This document shows positions 15,271 through 23,469 of a stretch of 64,000 bases of DNA, one piece after another; within the stretch, counting starts at the first letter, position 1, and every line of letters begins with the position of its first letter. A model generated the notes under the pieces. It saw only the letters and a program-made list of their open reading frames with translations. It made no database searches and was not told the DNA's origin. Origin of the DNA: Nitrosopumilus sp. K4 (GTDB taxonomy: Archaea; Thermoproteota; Nitrososphaeria; Nitrososphaerales; Nitrosopumilaceae); contig NZ_CP067007.1 in the NCBI RefSeq assembly GCF_018128925.1, positions 1,516,330 through 1,580,329 of the forward strand. The letters run 5' to 3'. A program made the position numbers and the translations under genes.

Positions 15271-16788
15271 TTATTTTTTGATTCCGTAAACTATCATTGC
15301 CGGAGCTGCAACATACATTCCGACATTCATCATGATTACTGCAATGCCGTATCCTAGAATCTCTTGCTCTGAATCTGCCATTGACATTATTGATAGTGTT
15401 GAAAGCATCGGGGTTATTCCGATCCTTACCATCTCTTTGAATACTGGGTTTTCTCTTTCATAGTCTGCCACATACGGTGAGAATGAATAGTAAAACTGGT
15501 TAAATCCTGCCATAAATGACGCACCTGACTCTGTGCTCATCACTTTGCTGTCTCTTATCTCTCTTAGTAACTGCACCTGTGGTGCCATCTCAGAGCCGTA
15601 TGTTGCAGTTGCAATCAGACATCCGCCGCCTTCATCTCCATTTGTCATTTCAACATCATTTGTTTGATCATTGTTTTCCTCACCTAAAATTGAAAATGAA
15701 TTGACTGATTCTTCAAATCTTGAAATTTCATCCTCAAAATTTTCTATTCCATTACTATATGCAAAGATGTAGAATTTTTCTGGTGTTGAAATAATTATTT
15801 CTCTAAATTTTACTTGAAATGATTCGCCATTACTTTGAAATGTACCTTGGGCATTTGTTACATACGATTCTTTTCCATTAATTTTAAATTTCTCTTGTGA
15901 AATTATTTCAAGATTTCCAGATTCTGTTGCGCCCTTAAGAAATTCTGCTTTTTCCAGTATAAGTTCATCCAAGCTTTTTCCATTTGTGTCAGTAATTGTT
16001 AATGAAATGACTGGATTGATTGGACCTACTTTTGGTCCAACGGCAACAACATCAGGCGTGTTTTCATCAACTTTTTCTGGTTCTTGTAATAACCATCCAG
16101 GGGGAGCACTAAAGGTAACCTCTAGTCCCTCACTTTGATACATTTGATTTCCAGTAGGCATTTCTCCAGAAGATTCGATTCTTTCTGGATTACCTAGTTC
16201 TAGTAAATTAGATACTTCAGAGCGATTTACTACTTCAGCTTTTGTTATTCTAACTTGTTCAATATCAACTGGAATATCACGTGATTTAGTTTCAACTGAG
16301 GCAATCTTATCAAGAGTATCAAAACTTTCTTGAGTTACAATTCTACCAAATACAGAATATTGTCCATCAAGAAAATTGGAATTTTTATGAACAATAAAAA
16401 ATTGAGAGCCGGCACTATTTGGATCAGCTGCTCGTGCCATTGAAACAATTCCTCTGTTGTGTTTTATGGAATTAAATTCTGCATCGACCGAGGTCTCCGG
16501 TCCTCCTGTTCCCCAAGTACTCTCATCACCTGAAATAGTATTTGGATCTCCTCCTTGTATCATAAAACCTGGAATAATTCTATGAAATAAAGTTCCATCA
16601 TAAAATCCAGAATCAGCTAATTCAATGAAATTTGAGACATGGTTGGGGGCATCGTCAGGAAAGAATTCAATTGTGATGTTTCCAAGTTCTGTCTGTAATA
16701 CTACAAGTTCATCAGATTGTGCAAAAGAGTGGTTACTAAAAGTGATGAAAAGTAATGATAGTGAGAAAATTACTAAAAGTGTTTTCAA
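15271..16788 (-). CDS. Secreted cyclophilin-type prolyl isomerase with CFI-box C-terminus
   Basis: 505 residues. Signal peptide (1-23), then a cyclophilin domain (about 25-190) with FHRIIPGFMIQGGDP and SQFFIVHK, the catalytic Arg and core Phe/Gln motifs. Residues ~205-370 form a separate beta-rich domain with GLEVTFSAPPGWLLQEP. After an acidic linker comes GGGCLIATATYGSEMAPQVQ, the CFI-box motif, and about 100 residues with hydrophobic stretches at the end. The DNA of the CFI part (about 15290-15625) is visibly richer in G+C than the rest, as if exchanged among paralogues. It should fold or anchor envelope proteins outside the cell. Confidence 0.92.
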   Translation of the reverse strand: MKTLLVIFSLSLLFITFSNHSFAQSDELVVLQTELGNITIEFFPDDAPNHVSNFIELADSGFYDGTLFHRIIPGFMIQGGDPNTISGDESTWGTGGPETSVDAEFNSIKHNRGIVSMARAADPNSAGSQFFIVHKNSNFLDGQYSVFGRIVTQESFDTLDKIASVETKSRDIPVDIEQVRITKAEVVNRSEVSNLLELGNPERIESSGEMPTGNQMYQSEGLEVTFSAPPGWLLQEPEKVDENTPDVVAVGPKVGPINPVISLTITDTNGKSLDELILEKAEFLKGATESGNLEIISQEKFKINGKESYVTNAQGTFQSNGESFQVKFREIIISTPEKFYIFAYSNGIENFEDEISRFEESVNSFSILGEENNDQTNDVEMTNGDEGGGCLIATATYGSEMAPQVQLLREIRDSKVMSTESGASFMAGFNQFYYSFSPYVADYERENPVFKEMVRIGITPMLSTLSIMSMADSEQEILGYGIAVIMMNVGMYVAAPAMIVYGIKK

Positions 16789-16860
16789 TATTTTTTGTCT
16801 AAATGGCTTACTTAAAAGCCAATTGTATTAGTTTTTAACAAGTTATCATAGTTATGAAAT

Positions 16861-17352
16861 ATGGACCCTGATGAAAAAATTCAGGCACATTTAGTTTCTG
16901 TGTGGAGGGAACCAAAAAAATTCTTTTCAATAGGGGGAAAAGAAGGAATGCTTGTATTAACAGACAAGCATTTGATGTTTATCCATAAAACTGAAGCCAA
17001 AATAAAGTGGTGGCAGGCAATAACCCAAAGACAAGTTGTTAATTTTATCAAATCAAAAAATACCATGATTATTCATGACGGATATAATGAAAAAAATCTC
17101 ATTGAAGATTTAGAAAATGAAAAAAATATTGAGATCTCATTTGATGATATTACAAGCATAAATCATGAGGAAAAACCATGGGGAAGTGTTTTGTTATTAG
17201 AATATCATAAAAACGGCAAGGAAGAAAAATTCCAATACTCCATAGCTCAAGATTGGGTGAAATATCCAGCCAAGGAGCCTACAAAATACATGAAGGTTGA
17301 TTGGGCTCCTTTTGTGCAATATATTAAAGACAGACAGAAATTTGTAGAGTAA
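16861..17352 (+). CDS. Conserved protein with PH-like fold, unknown function
   Basis: 163 residues, soluble. The strands GGKEGMLVLTDKHLMFIHK and the later EISFDDITSINHEEKPWGSVLLLEYHK read like a PH-like/GRAM-type beta sandwich. A central charged region with ENEKNIE lies between. It stands two bases before the cbiE start and is co-oriented with it. No catalytic motif is seen. The fold suggestion comes from strand pattern only. Confidence 0.65.
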   Translation: MDPDEKIQAHLVSVWREPKKFFSIGGKEGMLVLTDKHLMFIHKTEAKIKWWQAITQRQVVNFIKSKNTMIIHDGYNEKNLIEDLENEKNIEISFDDITSINHEEKPWGSVLLLEYHKNGKEEKFQYSIAQDWVKYPAKEPTKYMKVDWAPFVQYIKDRQKFVE

Positions 17353-17354
17353 AA

Positions 17355-18071
17355 TTGGGAAAAGTCTATGCAGTAGGTGTTGGACCTGGATCACCGAAAT
17401 ATGTAACTGAGATTGTAAAAGAAATTGTCCAAAATTCTCATGTCGTTATAGGATACAAGTATACACTCAAAACAATTGAACATTTGCTGCAAGGAAAGGA
17501 AGTCGTAGAAGTTACAATGAATAATCAAGAAGAATCATACCAACAAATTTTTCCAGAGTTAGGAGATCGAACCTTAGTAATACCATTTACGGGTGATGTT
17601 AATTTTTCAGAATCTGAAGTTGTTGATAGATTAATTGAAATTTTTGGTGATGTAGAAATTGTTCCAGGAATAAGTTCTATTCAAGTAGCTGCTGCAAAAT
17701 CAAAAGTCCCATTAGATAAATCCAAAGTAATTACTATGCATGTTACAACTCCAATAGAAGAAAAAAAACTAGAATTGCAAAAAGCGTTAATTGATGGGTT
17801 TAGTGTCATATTGGTTCCAAGACCTTGGCCAAAACAACCTGATAAACACTTTATGCCATCTGAGATTGCAGAATACCTTAGAAAAAATGGATTTGATACA
17901 AAAAATATGAAGGTTCATGTGTTTGAGGCTCTAACAACTGAAAATGAGACATGGTTTGTTGGCAAAGTAAGTGAGTTAGAAGGAAGGAAATTTTCTGATT
18001 TGTCTGTTATGGTTTTTGATCAAGCGGTTTTGGATTCTTACATGAATTACAAGTGGCAGTGGAAAAACTAA
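17355..18071 (+). CDS. cbiE: Cobalt-precorrin-7 (C5)-methyltransferase CbiE
   Basis: 238 residues. A tetrapyrrole methylase fold is shown by the SAM-site start VYAVGVGPGSPKYVTEI, the VIGYKYTLKTIE helix and the PGISSIQVAAAK loop. CbiE methylates C5 of the corrin ring in anaerobic-type cobalamin synthesis, a pathway present in ammonia-oxidising archaea. The start is TTG, directly after the previous stop. No other cob gene is in the window, so cbiE stands apart from any cobalamin cluster here. Substrate is assigned by family resemblance. Confidence 0.87.
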   Translation: MGKVYAVGVGPGSPKYVTEIVKEIVQNSHVVIGYKYTLKTIEHLLQGKEVVEVTMNNQEESYQQIFPELGDRTLVIPFTGDVNFSESEVVDRLIEIFGDVEIVPGISSIQVAAAKSKVPLDKSKVITMHVTTPIEEKKLELQKALIDGFSVILVPRPWPKQPDKHFMPSEIAEYLRKNGFDTKNMKVHVFEALTTENETWFVGKVSELEGRKFSDLSVMVFDQAVLDSYMNYKWQWKN

Positions 18072-18080
18072 ATAAGTTAA

Positions 18081-18341
18081 TTATACAATAATGGAAATTT
18101 CAGAAGACATTCCACCATATCCAGGATCAATTCTTTGTTTTGGATTTAATGATGTGTCATGATGACATGCTTTGTTGCATACAGGACAGAATTTTCTGTC
18201 TAGCACTATACACTGACATATGTGGTTTTTTACATATGCTTGTGCAGCTTGGTTCCATTCTCCAGTACCGTTACAGTATACGCACATGTTAGATGAGATT
18301 GTCCCTACACCCTTGCAGAAATCACACATGTCCTCAGTCAT
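18081..18341 (-). CDS. Small Cys-rich zinc protein with DnaJ-like CxxCxG repeats
   Basis: 86 residues. Two CxxCxG-type units (CDFCKGVG and CVYCNGTG) at the N-terminus look like half of a DnaJ zinc-binding domain. A further cluster CQC...CPVCNKACHH follows at about 42-62. At least two zinc sites are likely. There is no J domain in it. It could be a chaperone-linked or RNA-linked zinc protein; no specific function is recognised. Confidence 0.7.
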   Translation of the reverse strand: MTEDMCDFCKGVGTISSNMCVYCNGTGEWNQAAQAYVKNHICQCIVLDRKFCPVCNKACHHDTSLNPKQRIDPGYGGMSSEISIIV

Positions 18342-18382
18342 TTATGATCTTATTTTCTAGAACCAATATATTTTAACATATT

Positions 18383-19279
18383 TTAATTGCCTAGATTCTG
18401 GCTCTGACCTATTACAAGATTGTTAATGTTTGGAAAAACATATGCTACAATTTTCATCCATGGGTAATTAGGATCATACAATCTGTAAAAACCGGCATCA
18501 TCAAATGTGATAGATAATGATTTTCCGGGTTGGATGTCTTCAGTTGCTATTCGTCCATCAGCTGTGAATGGATTGTGACGATCTCCATAATTTTCCTTTC
18601 CACTAAATATGCTATGAGAAACAACATCATTGTTTACGATTGTAATTGATGTTCCAGGTTCTATTGAGATTCTATCTAGTGAAAAATATCTCAAGCTTTC
18701 TGCACCTGAAAGTCCAATGTAATTAGTGCCAAGATCTTTAGATGATGCGCCTTTCATAATTTGTATTGTAAGTTGTTCTTTTGTAGTTGATTCTGTTGGG
18801 GTTGGTTTAATTTTTGATAAAGTAGAAAGTTTTGTAGCATAGATTATTTTGTAAGAGTCATCTCCTACTGTAATTCTTCCTGTAAACCAATAGACAGATG
18901 CAGTTGTGCTTTCCTCAACTAATCTTCCAAAAAATCTAACTGAAGCTTCATTGCCTGATTCGTTTTCAATGTTTCCATTAATTCTGATATACTTGCCTTC
19001 TCTCAGGAATGTCGATTTTAGTTCTGTTGGAAGATAATCTTCGTCATCTAGTGTAATGAATCCATCTTCTATGGTAGATCTAATAGAACTTCCAGTTTGT
19101 TGTTGTGTGGATATCGCAAGATCAATTTCTGAGATTCTAATGATTTCTTCAGTTACTGCAAATCCAGAGCCTTCCAAAATCAAGGCGTTGTTTGGGTCAA
19201 CCTGTCCATAAACATTTGAAAATGAAAATCCTAATGATATTGTAAGTAATACAATTAATCCTACTGTAAGTCCTTTCAC
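18383..19279 (-). CDS. Secreted cupredoxin-fold protein lacking the copper ligands
   Basis: 298 residues with an N-terminal signal peptide (about 1-25). Residues ~30-170 form a beta-rich domain. The last ~90 residues align with plastocyanin-like domains: PGTSITIVNNDVVSHSIFSG, then IQPGKSLSITFDDAGFYRLYDPNYPWM. The N-terminal His is kept, but where active relatives read CxxHPWM this one reads DPNYPWM, so both the Cys and second His are gone. It is unlikely to bind type I copper and may be a structural or binding module of the envelope. Confidence 0.82.
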   Translation of the reverse strand: MKGLTVGLIVLLTISLGFSFSNVYGQVDPNNALILEGSGFAVTEEIIRISEIDLAISTQQQTGSSIRSTIEDGFITLDDEDYLPTELKSTFLREGKYIRINGNIENESGNEASVRFFGRLVEESTTASVYWFTGRITVGDDSYKIIYATKLSTLSKIKPTPTESTTKEQLTIQIMKGASSKDLGTNYIGLSGAESLRYFSLDRISIEPGTSITIVNNDVVSHSIFSGKENYGDRHNPFTADGRIATEDIQPGKSLSITFDDAGFYRLYDPNYPWMKIVAYVFPNINNLVIGQSQNLGN

Positions 19280-19363
19280 TGTATGTTTTTTCAGTTAATT
19301 TGGTTTATAATTTGCTACTGAATTATTTTAGACTGATTAGGCAAATCCACGGGTTTACTAAAA

Positions 19364-19900
19364 TTAGAATCCTAGTATGTCAAAACCTTGCTCACCAGCA
19401 AGTTTAATCATATAATCTTCTAAAAATCCGCCAATTAGAAGCAATCCGATAACTATTCCAACCTCTATTCCAGTAGGTCTGATAAATGGAATCAAGTTTG
19501 TTTTTTTACCTATTGCCCTAATCAAAATGAAACTTCTTGATGTTGCCATGGAGTAGGCAACAAGCTCCATTAATCCGAATGGTGAGAGATATAGAATTGC
19601 AAGAGGAGGAATCTCAGCCAGTTGAGGAGTTATTGAAACAATGGCAGAAAATGCAAATCCTGTAGACCATGCAGAAAACAGACCCCATGCAACACCAAAT
19701 CCCGGAATAAACATGGGCAATGAAATTGTAGTGTTATGTACAAAGATTCCTACAGCATCAATATCCTTTACTAATTCTTCAAATTCACCCATGAATGTAT
19801 TTGCTTCCTCATCAGATACTTCAGACATTGAACCGATCTGATATGCTGCTGAAAAAAGACCCATGAAAATAAAGAAGAGGATTATTCTGGTTCTTGACAC
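19364..19900 (-). CDS. SpoIIM-family (DUF95) membrane protein
   Basis: 178 residues with about four hydrophobic helices. The pattern fits COG1300/SpoIIM: an N-terminal helix (RIILFFIFMGLFSAAYQIG), an extracytoplasmic loop with VHNTTISLPMFIPGFG, a helix with GLFSAWSTGFAFS, and LYLSPFGLMELVAYSMATS, where the HG/E helix of the family lies. The role in archaea is unknown; it is an integral membrane protein often next to replication or envelope genes. It is divergent from the PolD small subunit gene, 75 bases away. Confidence 0.8.
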   Translation of the reverse strand: MSRTRIILFFIFMGLFSAAYQIGSMSEVSDEEANTFMGEFEELVKDIDAVGIFVHNTTISLPMFIPGFGVAWGLFSAWSTGFAFSAIVSITPQLAEIPPLAILYLSPFGLMELVAYSMATSRSFILIRAIGKKTNLIPFIRPTGIEVGIVIGLLLIGGFLEDYMIKLAGEQGFDILGF

Positions 19901-19975
19901 ATTGTACTATTCATGGTTGAATATTTGAGGGTTCGGAGTACAGGGAGATTTAATTAAACCAGAAAATATTCTTCG

Positions 19976-21424
19976 ATGTTGAAAAAGGAACTTGCCTTTG
20001 CCTTGAATTATGCGTTGAACAAGGGCTTTCAGATTCATCCCAATGCATTTAAGATTCTCGAAGATATTGATGTAAAAAAACTCGAGAAAATAATTAGGGA
20101 GATTGTCAGGGAAAAATCAAAACAGAAAATGTTTCAGATTAATCAGGATGATCTTGAGACATATCTTGGAATCAAAGATGATCCAACTTTACAAAATGAA
20201 ATAAAGGTACTCTCTGATCCTACCCCAAAAATCACCTCAGGTGAGGGCGTAAAAGGGTATAATGCATTATTTTCTAGTCGGTTTAACAAGTTAAAGAGAA
20301 TCATCTCAGACAGACCAGAATCAAGGATGCTCAAATCTATCGCATCTGTAAAAACTGCAAAATCCGAGGATGATATGTATGTCTGTGGACTGGTCTCGAT
20401 TAGAAGTACTGAAAGAAACATTACCAAATTAGTATTAGAGGATCCCTCAGGCACATTTGAAGGAATTGTATTTGATGGGGAGCTGCAAACAACTGCAGGT
20501 ACTTTGCTTATTGATCAATTTGTTATGGCAAGAGTAAGCATGGGAAAGAATGCAGGTTTTATCATAAAAGATTTGATTCTTCCAGATATTCCAGATCAGG
20601 CCTCAAACAGGTCTGAAAGTGAGGCATATGCCGTATTTCTTTCAGATTTGCATATAGGAAGTAAATACTTCATGGAAGAGGAATTTACAGAATTTGTTGA
20701 TTGGATCTCTAGTCCGGATCCTGTTGCAAAACGAATTCGATTCGTGTTGATTGGGGGAGATGCCGTAGACGGTGTAGGAATATATCCTAATCAAGACAAA
20801 GAGTTGGTTTGTCAGACAATTGAGGAGCAACTAATGAAGATGGAAGGATTATTAGATAAGATTCCAAAACATGTCAAAATCATCATAATGCCAGGGAACC
20901 ACGATCCTGGAAGAAGAGCACTTCCACAGCCTGCGATTCCAAAAAAATACAATGATAGTTTGTGGGAAAGAGAAAACGTAGTAATGGTAGGAAATCCTGC
21001 TATGGTCTCGTTAAATGGGGTAAAGGTTCTGATGTTTCATGGACAAAGCATAGATGATATTGTAAAGACAACGCCTGGATTAAGTTATGATAATCCAGTA
21101 AATGTTATGAAGCATCTTCTAAGGGCTAGGCACCTAAGTCCAATTTATGGTAGCCAGACTCCCATTGCGCCTGAGATGGAAGATCTTATGGTTATTGATG
21201 ACATTCCAGATATTTTTCATGTTGGGCATGTACATAGAGCCCAATTGGACATGTACAAGGGAGTTCTTTTGGTAAACTCGGGTTCCTGGCAAAAACAGAC
21301 TCCTTTTCAAGCAAGTGTAGGCATGACTCCAAATCCAGGTATTGCTTTATTGGTTAATTTGAAGACTTTGCAGGTTTTTCATGAAAACTATAATTCCAAT
21401 TCAAATAACATCTTGCAAAGTTAG
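19976..21424 (+). CDS. polB: DNA polymerase D small subunit (DP1)
   Basis: 482 residues, the exonuclease subunit of the archaeal replicative polymerase PolD. After an N-terminal helical region comes an OB fold (about 125-200: YVCGLVSIRSTERNITKLVLED). The Mre11-like phosphoesterase motifs are complete: FLSDLHIGS, IGGDAVDGVG, PGNHDPG, FHGQSID and HVGHVHRAQ. It should proofread for DP2, which is encoded at 25687 on the same strand. The 3' end overlaps the convergent orc1/cdc6 gene by 24 bases. DP1 and DP2 lie on opposite sides of the origin. Confidence 0.97.
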   Translation: MLKKELAFALNYALNKGFQIHPNAFKILEDIDVKKLEKIIREIVREKSKQKMFQINQDDLETYLGIKDDPTLQNEIKVLSDPTPKITSGEGVKGYNALFSSRFNKLKRIISDRPESRMLKSIASVKTAKSEDDMYVCGLVSIRSTERNITKLVLEDPSGTFEGIVFDGELQTTAGTLLIDQFVMARVSMGKNAGFIIKDLILPDIPDQASNRSESEAYAVFLSDLHIGSKYFMEEEFTEFVDWISSPDPVAKRIRFVLIGGDAVDGVGIYPNQDKELVCQTIEEQLMKMEGLLDKIPKHVKIIIMPGNHDPGRRALPQPAIPKKYNDSLWERENVVMVGNPAMVSLNGVKVLMFHGQSIDDIVKTTPGLSYDNPVNVMKHLLRARHLSPIYGSQTPIAPEMEDLMVIDDIPDIFHVGHVHRAQLDMYKGVLLVNSGSWQKQTPFQASVGMTPNPGIALLVNLKTLQVFHENYNSNSNNILQS

Positions 21425-22609
21425 ATCATCTTTGAATGTCTTTTTTACCATTTCTGGAGATATTGTGAGTTTGTATTTTTTTGTCCTACCATGAATTCCT
21501 TGATGCACGAGTCTTCCAGTGATTATTCCTGATAATTCTATTTCACTTAGCATTTGGGTTATTCGTCTCTGAGTAAGTTCATCCCGTCCTACTGTCTTAC
21601 ATAATGCCTTGTAGGTTGAGTAAATCTCACCTGTAGATGAGCCCGATGCCTTCATAATTGCAAGAATTACTAGTTTTTCATGTAGTGGGTATGATTTTAG
21701 TGAGGTTTCCTCTTTGTTTTCTTCTATTTTTTGTGAAGCTTCTCTAACATGTTCTTTTGTAACCTTTTCCGATTGCTGTCTCTCGGCAAGTTCACCAGCA
21801 ACTCTGATTAGGTCAATTGCTCTTCTAGCATCACCGTGTTCTCCTCCTGCTAAAGCAGCACAAAGATTTAGAGCTGATTCTTCAACTGAGCCCGCTTCAA
21901 ATGCCTCTGATATTCTCTCCTCAAGGATTTTTTTGATTTGTTCAACATTATAATTTGTAAAGACTATTTCTTCTTCCCCTAAACTGCTGATAACTCGTGG
22001 GTCAAGTTTCTCTTTGAATGTTAGATCGTTAGAAATTCCAATTAGAGTTAAAGAACCGTTATTGAGACTCTCATTTGCCCTTGTAAGTTGATATAAAATA
22101 TCTTTACCAGTTTTTGACACAAGTTCAGCAAGATAGTCAATTTCATCAATAACAAAAACAACATTGATTTTTTCAGTGTTTATTTTAGATAGTATTCGTT
22201 TGAAGACTTCACTAATAGCCAAACCAGTTGAGGGTAACTCTTTCTCAATTAATCCTAATTGACGCCCAAAACTAACCAATAACCCATAAAGTGTCGTCTC
22301 TTTTTTTGAATTAGAATAGATTAGTTTTATTGGAAAATTTGATTTTTCAACCCTTTCTTGTATTTTAGAAATTATTTTTTTTACTACTAATGTTTTACCA
22401 GTCCCAGGTTTTCCATAAACTAATAGATTTGATGGTCGGGATTGTTTAAGGATTGGTAGTAATGATTGTGTTACTTGTTCTTGTTCATTATCTCTATGTT
22501 GGATAGTTTTAGGAATGTAGGTAAAATGAAGAATGTCGCGGTTTTTTATGATTGATTTTCCTGATTCTGCTGCATCTAACAATCTATCTATCGGATCCGA
22601 CATACTCAC
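21401..22609 (-). CDS. cdc6: Orc1/Cdc6-type origin-binding initiator ATPase
   Basis: 402 residues. AAA+ domain with Walker A LLVYGKPGTGKTLVVKKI (about 58-75), Walker B VVFVIDEIDYLAEL (about 150) and sensor 1 LTLIGISNDL. A winged helix follows at about 310-395 (LHEKLVILAIMKASGSSTGEIY). Its role is to bind ORB elements and load MCM. It starts right beside the non-coding origin at 22610-23078, which carries matching ORB repeats. The single copy seen here is probably the cognate initiator of this origin. Confidence 0.97.
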   Translation of the reverse strand: MSMSDPIDRLLDAAESGKSIIKNRDILHFTYIPKTIQHRDNEQEQVTQSLLPILKQSRPSNLLVYGKPGTGKTLVVKKIISKIQERVEKSNFPIKLIYSNSKKETTLYGLLVSFGRQLGLIEKELPSTGLAISEVFKRILSKINTEKINVVFVIDEIDYLAELVSKTGKDILYQLTRANESLNNGSLTLIGISNDLTFKEKLDPRVISSLGEEEIVFTNYNVEQIKKILEERISEAFEAGSVEESALNLCAALAGGEHGDARRAIDLIRVAGELAERQQSEKVTKEHVREASQKIEENKEETSLKSYPLHEKLVILAIMKASGSSTGEIYSTYKALCKTVGRDELTQRRITQMLSEIELSGIITGRLVHQGIHGRTKKYKLTISPEMVKKTFKDDLTLQDVI

Positions 22610-22753
22610 ACACCTGTGTTTCTCCTCAACAATAACATAACCATATCTGAATTAGGAGAGTATAGAATAGAATAGTAACTCTAGTTTAGTTTGTAATTAA
22701 TTATTTTTAGTTAGATTATTAGATTTTCTCAAAAAAAAAATTGAAGAAAAGAA

Positions 22754-22764
22754 GAGTGGAAATA
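22754..22764 (+). promoter_or_regulatory. Half ORB (mini-ORB), inverted relative to ORB1/ORB2
   Basis: GAGTGGAAATA on the plus strand equals the core of ORB2 read on the minus strand, and is followed by TTGG instead of AAAGGGG. It faces the two full ORBs across an AT-rich 70-base tract. Confidence 0.55.
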
Positions 22765-22837
22765 TTGGTGTGTGGGTATTCTTATTTGATAACAAATTGT
22801 TAATTTTTTGTTAAGAAATAAAGAAAAAAGCCTATTT

Positions 22838-22863
22838 TGACCCCTTTATTTCCATTCCAGGCG
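22838..22863 (-). promoter_or_regulatory. Origin recognition box ORB1
   Basis: On the minus strand the core reads GGAATGGAAATAAAGGGGTC. It matches the archaeal ORB plan: a GTGGAAA-like half next to an A-rich spacer and the G-string AAAGGGGT. It is 62 bases from ORB2 in the same direction, about six helical turns, so two initiators would sit on the same face. Confidence 0.88.
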
Positions 22864-22899
22864 TTAAGATTGGTGTTAACATTGTTAATCACCTAAAAC

Positions 22900-22925
22900 T
22901 GACCCCTTTATTTCCACTCCAGGCA
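22900..22925 (-). promoter_or_regulatory. Origin recognition box ORB2
   Basis: On the minus strand the core reads GGAGTGGAAATAAAGGGGTC, differing from ORB1 by one base in this core. The GAGTGGAAA half is closer to the consensus ORB of Pyrococcus and Sulfolobus than ORB1 is. Confidence 0.9.
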
Positions 22926-23078
22926 CAAAAAAAACCATTATAAAATTACTTTATTGATTATATTGTTAATAACAAAAAATACCCTAGGCGTGGGTTAGGC
23001 AGTCAATGTTAACAAACCACTTAGTTAACAAAAATTCTCGGATCTATTGAACTGTTAAACTCAGATCCTCTAGATCCT

Positions 23079-23465
23079 ATGGCCAAAAAACGGATCAGAA
23101 TAGATATGGAAGACTCTGATGGTGCCAAATATGACATTAAACTAGAGGGTAATGTTACTAGAGAAAAAGTTCTAAAAATATTTGAAATGATGGATTTGAT
23201 GAATATTGAGGAGGAACAGGAAACTACCAACATGGATTCGGTAGGCGCAAAAATTTGGAATATTGTAGATAAATTCTTCCCAATGGGCAAATTTACCTCT
23301 ACAAACATTCTAGAAAAATATGAAGATGAGTATAATGAACCAATAAAACTTAGTATAATATCCACATACTTATCACGATTTTCAACTAAAGGTAAGATTG
23401 ATAGAACTAGAACAGGTCGAGAATGGACATATCAAACCTTAAAAATTGGCCAAAAACAACGTTAA
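23079..23465 (+). CDS. Origin-adjacent conserved protein, probable winged helix
   Basis: 128 residues. The N-terminus is a strand-rich acidic/basic segment (KKRIRIDMEDSDGAKYDIKLEG). The C-terminal ~75 residues read as a winged helix: VGAKIWNIVDKFFPMGKFTSTNILEKY, then IKLSIISTYLSRFSTKGKI and a basic wing with RTRTGREWTYQT. It starts at the edge of the origin and points away from orc1/cdc6. A role in binding or controlling the origin is possible, but the family is not recognised. Confidence 0.75.
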   Translation: MAKKRIRIDMEDSDGAKYDIKLEGNVTREKVLKIFEMMDLMNIEEEQETTNMDSVGAKIWNIVDKFFPMGKFTSTNILEKYEDEYNEPIKLSIISTYLSRFSTKGKIDRTRTGREWTYQTLKIGQKQR

Positions 23466-23469
23466 ATTC

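Larger units (their letters stand above)
22798..23058 (+). repeat. Iterated TGTTAA motif in the origin
   Basis: TGTTAA occurs at 22798, 22809, 22874, 22883, 22964, 23007 and 23053, all on the plus strand, with AGTTAAC near 23025. Seven copies in 260 bases are far above what base composition would give by rough estimate. They could be binding sites of a second origin protein or unwinding elements. Confidence 0.65.
22610..23078. other. Probable replication origin (oriC) with ORB elements
   Basis: This 469-base non-coding gap lies between orc1/cdc6 and a small divergent gene. It holds two long ORB elements (22838-22863, 22900-22925), one half element in the other direction (22754-22764), AT-rich tracts that could unwind (22680-22837 and 22930-22980) and seven TGTTAA motifs on one strand (22798-23058). 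Known archaeal origins have this design: initiator gene, inverted ORBs, AT-rich unwinding region. No ORF of useful length or RNA gene is seen in it. Confidence 0.88.

Noticed and set aside
22981-23000. CCTAGGCGTGGGTTAGG as an extra origin palindrome
   Set aside because: Only the outer four bases pair; it does not match the ORB plan and is not repeated.
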